Shown piece after piece: positions 1 through 5,757 of a stretch of DNA of 11,614 nucleotides; the stretch's first letter is position 1; each line of letters starts with the position of its first letter. The DNA is from JAYEHC01 sp964490635 (GTDB taxonomy: Bacteria > Patescibacteriota > Minisyncoccia > JAHIHE01 > JAGLIN01): contig CAZBCK010000031.1 of NCBI GenBank assembly GCA_964490635.1, positions 1 through 11,614 of the forward strand. Direction: 5' to 3'. Made by a program: the position numbers and the translations under genes. Under the pieces are notes generated by a model. That model did no database searches. It had not been told where the DNA came from and was given only the letters and a program-made list of their open reading frames with translations.

Positions 1-94
1 TTCCGTCATTTCTATCACTACTCCTCTGTTTTTTTCTATTGTACCTCCCTTTGAATTTTCTTCAGGGGTGGTTTTTTATTTGGTATAAACTTTT

Positions 95-142
95 GGAGTT
101 CAGATTTTAATCTGTAAATTTACAGGTTGAAACCTGAACTCC
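95..142. repeat. 48-nt near-perfect palindrome
   Basis: The segment folds symmetrically around position 118.5. The outer arms GGAGTTCAG (95-103) and CTGAACTCC (134-142) pair perfectly. The core CTGTAAATTTACAG (112-125) is a perfect palindrome, and the stretch between pairs with G-U wobbles and one mismatch (104/133). There is no T-run after it, so it is not an obvious terminator. It looks like a dispersed palindromic repeat of the kind found elsewhere in this window. No gene is visible in 1-447. Confidence 0.75.
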
Positions 143-153
143 AGATTAAATCA

Positions 154-211
154 TGGAACCTTTGCGAAAGTAAGGACGAATTGACACTTCCTGACTTTCG
201 TCAGGATTCCA
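154..211. repeat. Imperfect inverted repeat with internal hairpin
   Basis: Arms 154-175 and 190-211 match at about 17 of 22 positions when one is reverse-complemented. The right arm holds its own perfect 7-bp hairpin, TCCTGAC / GTCAGGA, with a TTTC loop (189-206). The arrangement resembles the end of the TGTCATTCC-type element seen at 5711-5755 and is probably a degraded dispersed palindrome. Confidence 0.55.
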
Positions 212-314
212 TAAAATATATCTATCAAACAAAAAACCACCTTGAAGAAAAATTCTTCTAAACAAATTTTTGAAAAGAACAGTATAATAAGCATTAAAGC
301 CTATCCTCCCTCCT

Positions 315-334
315 TATACTACAACGGTAGTATA
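315..334. promoter_or_regulatory. Perfect 8-bp palindrome, possible leftward operator
   Basis: TATACTAC-AACG-GTAGTATA is a perfect inverted repeat with a 4-nt centre. On the minus strand a TTGACA hexamer lies just upstream (+ strand TGTCAA at 347-352). The only TATACT is 12 nt from it, which is too close for a standard sigma-70 promoter. The TACTAC/GTAGTA dyad resembles BlaI/CopY-type operators, but the resemblance is only visual. It would serve a gene reading leftward out of the window. Confidence 0.35.
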
Positions 335-447
335 GAAATAGTGATTTGTCAATCCCGTTCCCCAGATTTTTTTATCTTATTTTTTTATAAATATCTTTGC
401 GATGTCCGATAACAACAAACTTCACTTTGCGGTAAATCTGAATATTC

Positions 448-1971
448 TTATATCGTGTTGTTTCTTGGTCTATACTGCAACGCTTCCGCCACATGGGCGC
501 TGGTAATCTTTTCTTTATTTTCCAGATCGGCAATCGTTCGGGCAAGCTTCAGGATTTTATAATATGACCTTGCGCTTAAATGAAACTGACTGATCGCCGT
601 CTTGAGAATTCCCAGCGTTTCTTCACCGATTTTACAGAAATCTTTTGTGTCTTGCGAACTCATTTCGGAATTGGAAATAATTTTTTTATTTTTAAATCTT
701 TCTCGCTGGAGCGCGCGCGCTTTTTCTACTCGTTCTCTGATCAATTTTGATGACTCTGACAGTTTATCCGTGGAAAGTTTTTCAAATTTAATTCGTGGAA
801 CTTCAATGTGCAGATCTATCCTATCAATCAAAGGACCGGAGATTTTCTTTTGATATTTTATGATCTGGGAAGGAGAACAAGAGCAGTCACGGTCAGGATC
901 AGTTAAATATCCGCAAGGGCACGGGTTCATACTGGCGATCAAACTGAACTTTGCTGGAAAAGTAAGCGTGCCTTGCGCGCGGTTGATTGTAACAACTCCG
1001 TCTTCCAGCGGTTGACGCAAGCTTTCCAGATTGGCGCGCGGAAATTCCGGCAGTTCGTCCAAAAACAAAACTCCGCGGTGAGCCAGACTGATTTCTCCCG
1101 GCTTGGGAAATTGTCCGCCTCCGATCAAAGAAGGAGTGCTGGCGCTATGATGGGGTGTTCTAAAAGGGCGAATACTGATTAGCGGTTTATCGCTTGGCAG
1201 CATTCCGGCGATGCTGTATATTTTTGTGACTTCCAGCGCTTCTTCTTTTGTCATTCTGGGAAGTATTGTTGGAACTGCTTTCGCCAGAAGGGTTTTTCCT
1301 GTTCCGGGCGGTCCGTTCATTAGGACATTGTGTCCGCCGCTTGCTGCGATTTCCAGCGCTCTTTTTACATATTCCTGTCCTTTTATATAAGCCATATCAA
1401 CCGAAAAGTCCGTCTGTTCGTCAAGCTCATCAATATCATGAACTTTAGCCGCCTCTATGATTTTTATCCCATTGAGATGATCAATTATTTGCGCCAGATT
1501 TTCAACGGGGATTATTTGGACTCCTTCAACCAAACTTGCTTCATGCTCATTTACTTTCGGAACATATAATTTCCGGTACCCTTTCTTTTTTGCGTAAATT
1601 GCGATCGGAAGCGCTCCGTTAGTGTGTCTCAATTGTCCGTCAAGCGCGAGCTCGCCGACAAATAAACTGTCTTTCAATTCCGCGTTAACCTGTTTTGTTG
1701 CGATAAGAATTCCAATAGCAATTGGCAGATCATAGGCGGGACCTTCTTTTTTTATGTCCGCGGGAGCGAGATTTATGGTAATTCTCGTTGTCGGATAGAT
1801 GCAGCCGGAATTTTTTACGGCCGAACGCACTCTCTCTTTTGATTCCTGTACAGCTGTATCCGGGAGTCCGACCACTGTGATCGCGCCCAGTCCCGGACTG
1901 ATGTCCAATTCCACTTCAACCGGTTCGCAATCCAGTCCGATTACCGCGCATGAATTTACCTTTGAAAGCAT
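448..1971 (-). CDS. comM: YifB/ComM family Mg-chelatase-like AAA+ ATPase
   Basis: This 507-residue protein has the normal length and full domain order of the YifB/ComM family. Residues ~1-175 form the Lon-protease-like ChlI domain. The AAA+ Mg-chelatase core has Walker A GPPGTGKT (220-227), Walker B VLFLDE (301-306) and the family signature NPCPCGY (349-355), followed by a cysteine-rich stretch. The C-terminal helical domain has SARSYYKILKLARTIADLE. In Vibrio and Haemophilus ComM is a hexameric helicase that promotes branch migration when transforming DNA is integrated, so a DNA-uptake role is expected. The Walker and cysteine motifs look intact. The start at 1971 matches the family N-terminus, and no Shine-Dalgarno precedes it. 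No clear terminator was seen downstream. The family call is very secure; equivalence to ComM function is inferred. Confidence 0.95.
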   Translation of the reverse strand: MLSKVNSCAVIGLDCEPVEVELDISPGLGAITVVGLPDTAVQESKERVRSAVKNSGCIYPTTRITINLAPADIKKEGPAYDLPIAIGILIATKQVNAELKDSLFVGELALDGQLRHTNGALPIAIYAKKKGYRKLYVPKVNEHEASLVEGVQIIPVENLAQIIDHLNGIKIIEAAKVHDIDELDEQTDFSVDMAYIKGQEYVKRALEIAASGGHNVLMNGPPGTGKTLLAKAVPTILPRMTKEEALEVTKIYSIAGMLPSDKPLISIRPFRTPHHSASTPSLIGGGQFPKPGEISLAHRGVLFLDELPEFPRANLESLRQPLEDGVVTINRAQGTLTFPAKFSLIASMNPCPCGYLTDPDRDCSCSPSQIIKYQKKISGPLIDRIDLHIEVPRIKFEKLSTDKLSESSKLIRERVEKARALQRERFKNKKIISNSEMSSQDTKDFCKIGEETLGILKTAISQFHLSARSYYKILKLARTIADLENKEKITSAHVAEALQYRPRNNTI

Positions 1972-2008
1972 ATTTATTATTTATATTTGTTTAGTTTAAC
2001 AATATATA

Positions 2009-2314
2009 TGTCATTGCGAGAAGCCTAAATGAATGCAGTGAATGAGAAGGCGACGAAGCAATTCTGTGATTATCCGTTGGTTCCAGTCTTCTAACTGGAG
2101 CTTGTTGTTTAGTCATCTAAACAATTCTATCAATTACAATCTTTATTTTACGCAGGCGTAGTTACAATTTGTGTTTGAACAAGGGGCTCCAGCCAGAAGA
2201 CTGGAGCTAACAATGAGAAGCAATCCCGTAATTAAACTCCTTGCGCGTAGTTACGGGATTGCCATATTTCGTTCCACTTCGTTTCGCTATCGTTCCACTT
2301 CGCTCGCAATGACA
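2009..2314. repeat. TGTCATTGCGAG-type palindromic element, interrupted
   Basis: The element has perfect 12-bp terminal inverted repeats, TGTCATTGCGAG (2009-2020) and CTCGCAATGACA (2303-2314). It contains a perfect 11-bp hairpin, CAATCCCGTAA ... TTACGGGATTG (within 2221-2263). The same elements occur in the shorter copy at 5416-5555. The extra ~150 bp here is a second element (2077-2211). It fills most of the gap between the YifB and PsbP-like genes, and no coding potential is convincing here. Confidence 0.8.
2077..2211. mobile_element. 135-bp MITE-like element, copy 1
   Basis: Begins GTTGGTTCCAGTCTTC and ends GAAGACTGGAGCTAAC, so the ends are inverted repeats of each other, and each end also forms its own small hairpin. 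The reverse complement of 5575-5710 aligns along its whole length, including shared blocks near ACAATCTTTAT and TAGTTACAATTT. It therefore has a sister copy of 136 bp in opposite orientation. It encodes nothing visible. A direct repeat AATGAGAAG flanks it (2041-2049 and 2212-2220), consistent with insertion into the surrounding TGTCATTGCGAG element. Confidence 0.7.
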
Positions 2315-2364
2315 ATAAAATTTAGGCATTTTGTAACTCAAACTAATTACAACTATTGCTATCA

Positions 2365-2898
2365 TCAGTCTACCAATTTCAGCGTTGACAGCATATTATT
2401 GTATAGTTTTGTGTCTTCTTCTTTCCGGTTTCCAAAATATTCAATTTGGATAATATATGATTTATGATAGATATAATTTCTCAACGGATTATTCTTATTT
2501 TGCAGAACTATTCTTTCATTGACGACAACTCTTTCATATTCTTCATTTTTTTTACTGTTATCTTTTGTAACTTCTCTGTCCCAAATAAAAATTGAAATTT
2601 TTGATTCATCGTTAATATTAAAATCTATCATTTGTTGAACTTTTTCCTTGCTGTCGTTCTCTGTATCGTTTATGCTTGGATCTGAAATATCATCCGGATA
2701 TTTAATTTCAAACCCATATTTTTTATTCTTATAAATATTCCAACTTGCTGTTTTTTTTGCCGGTTCCAGTTTTCTCAGTTCCTGATAATCTCTATCGGCG
2801 GTTAAATATAAAACCGTGCTTGTTATTACCACAGCGCAAATGACAAAAATAACCGCTAGGGATATTTTTGATAAAGAGACTAATGATAGTTTTTTCAT
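2365..2898 (-). CDS. Membrane-anchored protein with PsbP-like domain
   Basis: This 177-residue protein has a short basic N-terminus and one hydrophobic segment at about 11-33, followed by an extracytoplasmic domain. It lacks a lipobox cysteine in the expected place, so it is more likely a signal-anchored protein than a lipoprotein. The motif WNIYKNKKYGFEIKYPDD (53-70) is typical of PsbP-related domains found in many uncharacterised bacterial envelope proteins, where Y-G-F-x-(I/F)-x-Y-P recurs. The C-terminus (NNMLSTLKLVD) also fits that fold. The function is unknown. It reads divergently from cca and away from the repeat block. A TATAAT box lies about 44 nt upstream of the start, and there is no Shine-Dalgarno. 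Confidence 0.7.
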   Translation of the reverse strand: MKKLSLVSLSKISLAVIFVICAVVITSTVLYLTADRDYQELRKLEPAKKTASWNIYKNKKYGFEIKYPDDISDPSINDTENDSKEKVQQMIDFNINDESKISIFIWDREVTKDNSKKNEEYERVVVNERIVLQNKNNPLRNYIYHKSYIIQIEYFGNRKEEDTKLYNNMLSTLKLVD

Positions 2899-2941
2899 AT
2901 TTTTGAATCATGGCTTAGTTCGGTTTTTATTTCCTATTTTT

Positions 2942-2947
2942 ATTATA
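2942..2947 (-). promoter_or_regulatory. -10 box for the PsbP-like gene
   Basis: The minus strand reads TATAAT here, with a weak TTTATT hexamer 17 nt upstream. Transcription would begin near 2935 and give a leader of about 37 nt before the ATG at 2898. Confidence 0.4.
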
Positions 2948-3084
2948 CCGCACATTCGTGTAAAAATAAATAGTTCAGCAAAATAAATTTGGCAGATCGT
3001 CTTTTTGCTATATTTGAAATATTAAACAAACAGGGAGAGATAAGAAATTGTTCTTTTGAAAAAAAACAAATTTACTTTGAACGG

Positions 3085-3093
3085 TGTTATAAT
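3085..3093 (+). promoter_or_regulatory. Upstream extended -10 promoter for cca
   Basis: TGTTATAAT is a perfect extended -10 (TG-n-TATAAT). No good -35 is visible. It would give a leader of about 135 nt containing the hairpin at 3118-3141. Confidence 0.45.
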
Positions 3094-3117
3094 TTGACTT
3101 TTTATCCAAGCTGTTTC

Positions 3118-3141
3118 AGGTTCAAGCGAGGGCTTGAATCT
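3118..3141. repeat. 10-bp hairpin in the cca upstream region
   Basis: AGGTTCAAGC-GAGG-GCTTGAATCT forms a 10-bp stem (one G-U pair) with a 4-nt loop. It is not followed by a T-run, so termination is unlikely. It may be a short dispersed palindrome or an RNA element in the longer cca transcript. Confidence 0.5.
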
Positions 3142-3201
3142 ACCCATTATATAATTAAAAGGAAGAAATCCCAAAGCTGTCAAAATTATGCGCCTATTTT
3201 T

Positions 3202-3229
3202 TTGACTACTTCCAATCGTATGCTAGAAT
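3202..3229 (+). promoter_or_regulatory. Proximal cca promoter giving a leaderless mRNA
   Basis: TTGACT (3202-3207), a 16-nt spacer and TAGAAT (3224-3229) with an extended TG at 3221-3222 form a strong sigma-70-type promoter. The expected +1, seven bases past the -10, is 3236, the A of the cca ATG. No Shine-Dalgarno exists, so translation would start on a leaderless message. Confidence 0.6.
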
Positions 3230-3235
3230 TGAATT

Positions 3236-4714
3236 ATGCAAATACCAAAGGAAGTACAATCTATCACAGAGAAAATAGAAAAGCGCGGGTTTGAGGCTTA
3301 TATTGTCGGCGGGTGCGTGCGGGATTTTTTGCTGGACAAAAATCCTAAGGATTGGGATATAACAACAAATGCTAAACCGGAAGAAATTCAGAAAATATTT
3401 CCAGCTAGTTTTTATAACAATAAATTTGGCACGGTAACAGTTGTGAATAGAGATGCGGAAAATGAAAATTCAAGAAATATAGAAATTACCACTTACAGAG
3501 TTGATACTGGCTATAGTGACAAGCGACATCCGGATAAAATTGAGTTCACTCCGAATTTAAAAGACGATTTGGCAAGGCGGGATTTTACGATAAACGCAAT
3601 GGCAATGCGAGTAGAAAGTAGAAAGTTGAAAGTTGAAAATCAAGGAATTATCCAGTGGAGCGGAAAGATTATTGATTTGTTCGGCGGACAGAAAGATTTG
3701 GAAAATAAAATTATTCGGGCGGTTGGCAATGCCGACGAAAGATTCGGCGAAGACGCTTTGCGAATGCTGCGCGCAGTCCGGTTTTCTTCGGAGCTGGATT
3801 TTGAGATAGAAAAAAATACTTTTAAGGCTGTTAAAAAAAATAGCGGATTATTAAAATTTGTTTCGCAGGAAAGAATCAGGGACGAACTGGAAAAAATCAT
3901 TCTATCCGACAAACCGTCTGAGGGAATTGAACTTCTCCGAAAATCAGGATTGCTGAAGTATATTATTCCCGAACTTGAACTGGGAGTCGGTGTTAGCCAA
4001 AATCACCATCACATTTACACGATTTACGAACACTGCCTTTTGTCATTAAAATATTGTCCGAGCAAAAAACTTGAGGTGCGCTTGGCATCGCTCTTGCATG
4101 ATATTGCCAAGCCGCAAACAAAATCTGGTACGGGTCCGAATAGCACTTTTTATAATCATGATTTTGTCGGCGCCAAATTTTCTAAAAGAATTCTGAAGCG
4201 TCTCAAGTTTTCCGGGAAAACTGTTGATAAAATTTCCCTGCTGGTCAAAAACCATATGTTCTATTATAATGTGGACGAGGTTTCCGAAGCGGGAGTGAGG
4301 CGACTGATTAGAAGAACAGGAAAAGAAAATCTGAAAGATCTGATGGATCTGCGAATCGCGGACCGGCTCGGAAGCGGAGTGCCGAAAGCAAAACCATATA
4401 AATTGCGTCATCTTGAATATCTTATTGAAAAAGTAAGCAAAGACCCGATCTCGCCCAAAATGCTGAAAGTGAATGGACAGGATATTATAAAGATTCTGAA
4501 TATTAAACCAAGTCCAAAGATTGGCGCGATTTTGAAAGTTCTATTATCCGAAGTCATTGAGGACCCATCAAAAAATACAAAGGAATATCTTGAAAAAAGA
4601 GTTCGGGAGTTGAATAAATTATCGCCGGAAGAGATTAAACAAAGCGAGAAAACTATTGAAGAGAAAAAAGAAGAGGAGGATTTGAAAGATAAAGAAAAGT
4701 TTTGGGTAAAATAA
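3236..4714 (+). CDS. cca: CCA tRNA nucleotidyltransferase with HD domain
   Basis: This 492-residue class II nucleotidyltransferase adds or repairs the 3' CCA of tRNAs. The polymerase head shows GGCVRD (25-30), the metal-binding pair in DWD (D39, D41), RRDFTINAM (114-122) and the neck motif EDALRMLRAVRF (172-183). An HD domain follows, with LLHDIAK (286-292) and flanking histidines. The charged C-terminal tail (~470-490) is Lys/Glu rich. Between the RRDFTINAM block and the DLFGG block lies the insertion VESRKLKVEN, encoded by a heptamer array (3611-3638). The gene sits directly upstream of two tRNA genes, 6 nt before tRNA-Arg. That tRNA lacks an encoded CCA and so needs this enzyme. The ATG at 3236 fits both the family start and the promoter; an upstream TTG extension was rejected. 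Confidence 0.95.
   Translation: MQIPKEVQSITEKIEKRGFEAYIVGGCVRDFLLDKNPKDWDITTNAKPEEIQKIFPASFYNNKFGTVTVVNRDAENENSRNIEITTYRVDTGYSDKRHPDKIEFTPNLKDDLARRDFTINAMAMRVESRKLKVENQGIIQWSGKIIDLFGGQKDLENKIIRAVGNADERFGEDALRMLRAVRFSSELDFEIEKNTFKAVKKNSGLLKFVSQERIRDELEKIILSDKPSEGIELLRKSGLLKYIIPELELGVGVSQNHHHIYTIYEHCLLSLKYCPSKKLEVRLASLLHDIAKPQTKSGTGPNSTFYNHDFVGAKFSKRILKRLKFSGKTVDKISLLVKNHMFYYNVDEVSEAGVRRLIRRTGKENLKDLMDLRIADRLGSGVPKAKPYKLRHLEYLIEKVSKDPISPKMLKVNGQDIIKILNIKPSPKIGAILKVLLSEVIEDPSKNTKEYLEKRVRELNKLSPEEIKQSEKTIEEKKEEEDLKDKEKFWVK
3611..3638 (+). repeat. Heptamer array inside cca
   Basis: Two GTAGAAA units are followed by two GTTGAAA units. A pure GTAGAAA array would reach TAG at its sixth codon in this frame. 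The switch to GTTGAAA turns that codon into TTG, and the array ends before the TGA that further GTTGAAA units would create. It encodes VESRKLKVE in a variable loop of the enzyme. Confidence 0.75.
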
Positions 4715-4720
4715 TAATTT

Positions 4721-4792
4721 GTCCTCGTAGTTCAACGGATAGAACAAGGGATTCCTAATCCCTAGATGAAGGTTCGATTCCTTCCGAGGACA
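4721..4792 (+). tRNA. tRNA-Arg(CCT)
   Basis: A full cloverleaf is visible: acceptor GTCCTCG/CGAGGAC, D stem GTTC/GAAC, anticodon stem AGGGA/TCCCT with loop TTCCTAA (anticodon CCT, reads AGG), and T arm GAAGG-TTCGATT-CCTTC. The discriminator is A4792. No CCA is encoded (the next bases are CGG). It begins 6 nt after the cca stop and is probably co-transcribed with it. Confidence 0.95.
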
Positions 4793-4799
4793 CGGAATC

Positions 4800-4857
4800 G
4801 TATAACGCATAGCGTATAACACATAACAGGTCACATGCTATACGCTATGCGTTATAC
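4800..4857. repeat. Heptamer-built perfect inverted repeat between tRNAs
   Basis: A perfect 19-bp inverted repeat (4800-4818 with 4839-4857) encloses a 20-nt loop. The whole segment also parses into heptamers: GTATAAC, GCATAGC, GTATAAC, ACATAAC, AGGTCAC, ATGCTAT, ACGCTAT, GCGTTAT. In RNA it would form a strong stem between the two tRNAs. There is no T-run, so it is more likely a processing spacer or mobile repeat than a terminator. Confidence 0.85.
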
Positions 4858-4862
4858 AACAT

Positions 4863-4939
4863 GGGCCATTAGCTCAGTTGGCTAGAGCGCTTCCATGGCA
4901 TGGAAGAGGTCAAGGGTTCAAGTCCCTTATGGTCCACCA
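4863..4939 (+). tRNA. tRNA-Ala(GGC)
   Basis: The cloverleaf has acceptor GGGCCAT/ATGGTCC, D stem GCTC/GAGC, anticodon stem CTTCC/GGAAG with loop ATGGCAT (anticodon GGC), T arm AAGGG-TTCAAGT-CCCTT and discriminator A4936. CCA is encoded at 4937-4939, unlike in the neighbouring tRNA-Arg. Confidence 0.95.
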
Positions 4940-4946
4940 GAAAGTA

Positions 4947-4955
4947 TGTTATACT
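4947..4955 (+). promoter_or_regulatory. Extended -10 promoter for the PAP2 gene
   Basis: TGTTATACT matches an extended -10 (TG-n-TATACT), 8 nt after the tRNA-Ala CCA. It would start transcription near 4962, about 18 nt before the ATG. No clear -35 or Shine-Dalgarno is seen. Read-through from the tRNAs is the alternative. Confidence 0.45.
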
Positions 4956-4979
4956 GTAAATATAAATAGCATAAACATT

Positions 4980-5414
4980 ATGAATTATCCCATTTTCATT
5001 ATTCCAATCATAGTTGGTTGTGTCACGCAGTTCACAAAATTTTTATTTCTTGCGACAAAAAGTAAGAAATTAAAACTTAAAAATCTGTTCGGACCGGGGC
5101 ATATGCCTTCGGCGCATACCGCTTTTGTTGTTTCTCTTGCAACAACAGTTTTTTATTTTGACGGCGTGTTTTCGACAACTTTCGCTGTTAGCGTTGTTTT
5201 GGCTTATGTAGTTATTTATGATGCTGTGAATATCAGAACAAATATTGGTTATAATGGGAAAATCGTTAATCAACTGATCAAAGAAATTCCGAATATTGAA
5301 AAAGAAAAATACCCGAAATTAAGAGAAGTGGTTGGACATAAACCGGAAGAGGTGTTTGTTGGAGCTGTCTTTGGATTTGTATTGAGTATTTTGTTGATTT
5401 TGATGTTGTTTTAA
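4980..5414 (+). CDS. Divergent PAP2 family membrane protein (DUF212/YuiD-like)
   Basis: This 144-residue integral membrane protein is of the divergent PAP2 family, related to acid phosphatases and possibly acting on polyprenyl or lipid phosphates. Hydrophobic segments lie at about 3-25, 46-60, 63-84 and 126-144. The family motifs are GHMPSAHTA (40-48, the GGMPSSHSA-like block), D81-A-V-N-I-R86, and REVVGHKPEEVFVG (115-128). The ATG at 4980 is the correct start. The longer frame beginning at 4878 would lie inside tRNA-Ala and adds no membrane protein sequence. A TGTCATTGCGAG-type palindrome begins 1 nt after the stop and may form the transcript end. The family call is strong; the substrate is unknown, and an undecaprenyl-phosphate role is only a guess. 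Confidence 0.88.
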   Translation: MNYPIFIIPIIVGCVTQFTKFLFLATKSKKLKLKNLFGPGHMPSAHTAFVVSLATTVFYFDGVFSTTFAVSVVLAYVVIYDAVNIRTNIGYNGKIVNQLIKEIPNIEKEKYPKLREVVGHKPEEVFVGAVFGFVLSILLILMLF

Positions 5415-5415
5415 A

Positions 5416-5555
5416 TGTCATTGCGAGAAGCCCGAGTGAACGCAGTTCACGAGAAGGCGGCGAAGCAATCCCGTAATTAAATTCTTTGTGTGTAGTTACA
5501 GGATTGCTTCAAAATTTCATTCCGCTATCGTTCCGCTTTATTTTTCGCAATGACA
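5416..5555. repeat. TGTCATTGCGA palindromic element, 140 bp
   Basis: The ends are TGTCATTGCGA (5416-5426) and TCGCAATGACA (5545-5555), perfect inverted repeats. The internal hairpin with CCCGTAATTAAA (from ~5467) is nearly identical to 2221-2263, so this is the uninterrupted version of the element at 2009-2314. It starts one base after the PAP2 stop codon. Confidence 0.8.
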
Positions 5556-5574
5556 AATAAGTTTACATGTAACT

Positions 5575-5710
5575 GTTGACTCCAGTCTTCTGACTGGAGT
5601 CTTTTGTCTAAACATAAATTGTAACTATGATTGTGTAAGATAAAGATTATAATTAATAGGATTGCTCGGAAGATTGAACAATAAACTCTAGTCAGAAGAC
5701 TGAAGCTAAC
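5575..5710. mobile_element. 136-bp MITE-like element, copy 2
   Basis: The reverse complement aligns end to end with 2077-2211. The left end contains a perfect hairpin GACTCCAGTC-TTCT-GACTGGAGTC (5578-5601). The right end, CTCTAGTCAGAAGACTGAAG (5696-5705 onward), mirrors it. It is non-coding and AT-rich inside. Two copies in opposite orientation, one nested and one free-standing, argue for mobility, presumably mobilised in trans. Confidence 0.7.
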
Positions 5711-5717
5711 GATTGGG

Positions 5718-5751
5718 ATTCCAGATAAATTTCTCCAAAACTTTCTGGAAT
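5718..5751. repeat. ATTCCAGA/TCTGGAAT hairpin next to the femX stop
   Basis: A perfect 8-bp inverted repeat (5718-5725 with 5744-5751) with an 18-nt loop ends 6 nt before the femX stop codon. On the minus strand it begins TGTCATTCCAGA, a variant end of the TGTCATT element family. It may protect or end the femX transcript. Confidence 0.5.
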
Positions 5752-5757
5752 GACAAA

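Noticed and set aside
1..18. Start of a leftward gene (GTG at 18 or ATG at 9, minus strand, after GAGGAG)
   Set aside because: Only six codons are visible and the spacing to GAGGAG is either 2 or 11 nt, neither ideal.
2171..2467. 98-codon plus-strand frame
   Set aside because: It runs through the palindromic repeats and antisense to the PsbP-like gene, with repeat-derived composition.
3094..3235. Riboswitch in the upstream region of cca
   Set aside because: Only one simple hairpin is present, and no known aptamer pattern or terminator was recognised.
2989..3294. 101-codon plus-strand frame from a TTG at 2989
   Set aside because: It overlaps the cca promoter and start in another frame and has no recognisable domain.
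4878..4979. N-terminal extension of the PAP2 frame starting at 4878
   Set aside because: It lies inside tRNA-Ala and adds 34 residues that are unlike the family; the ATG at 4980 fits the family start.
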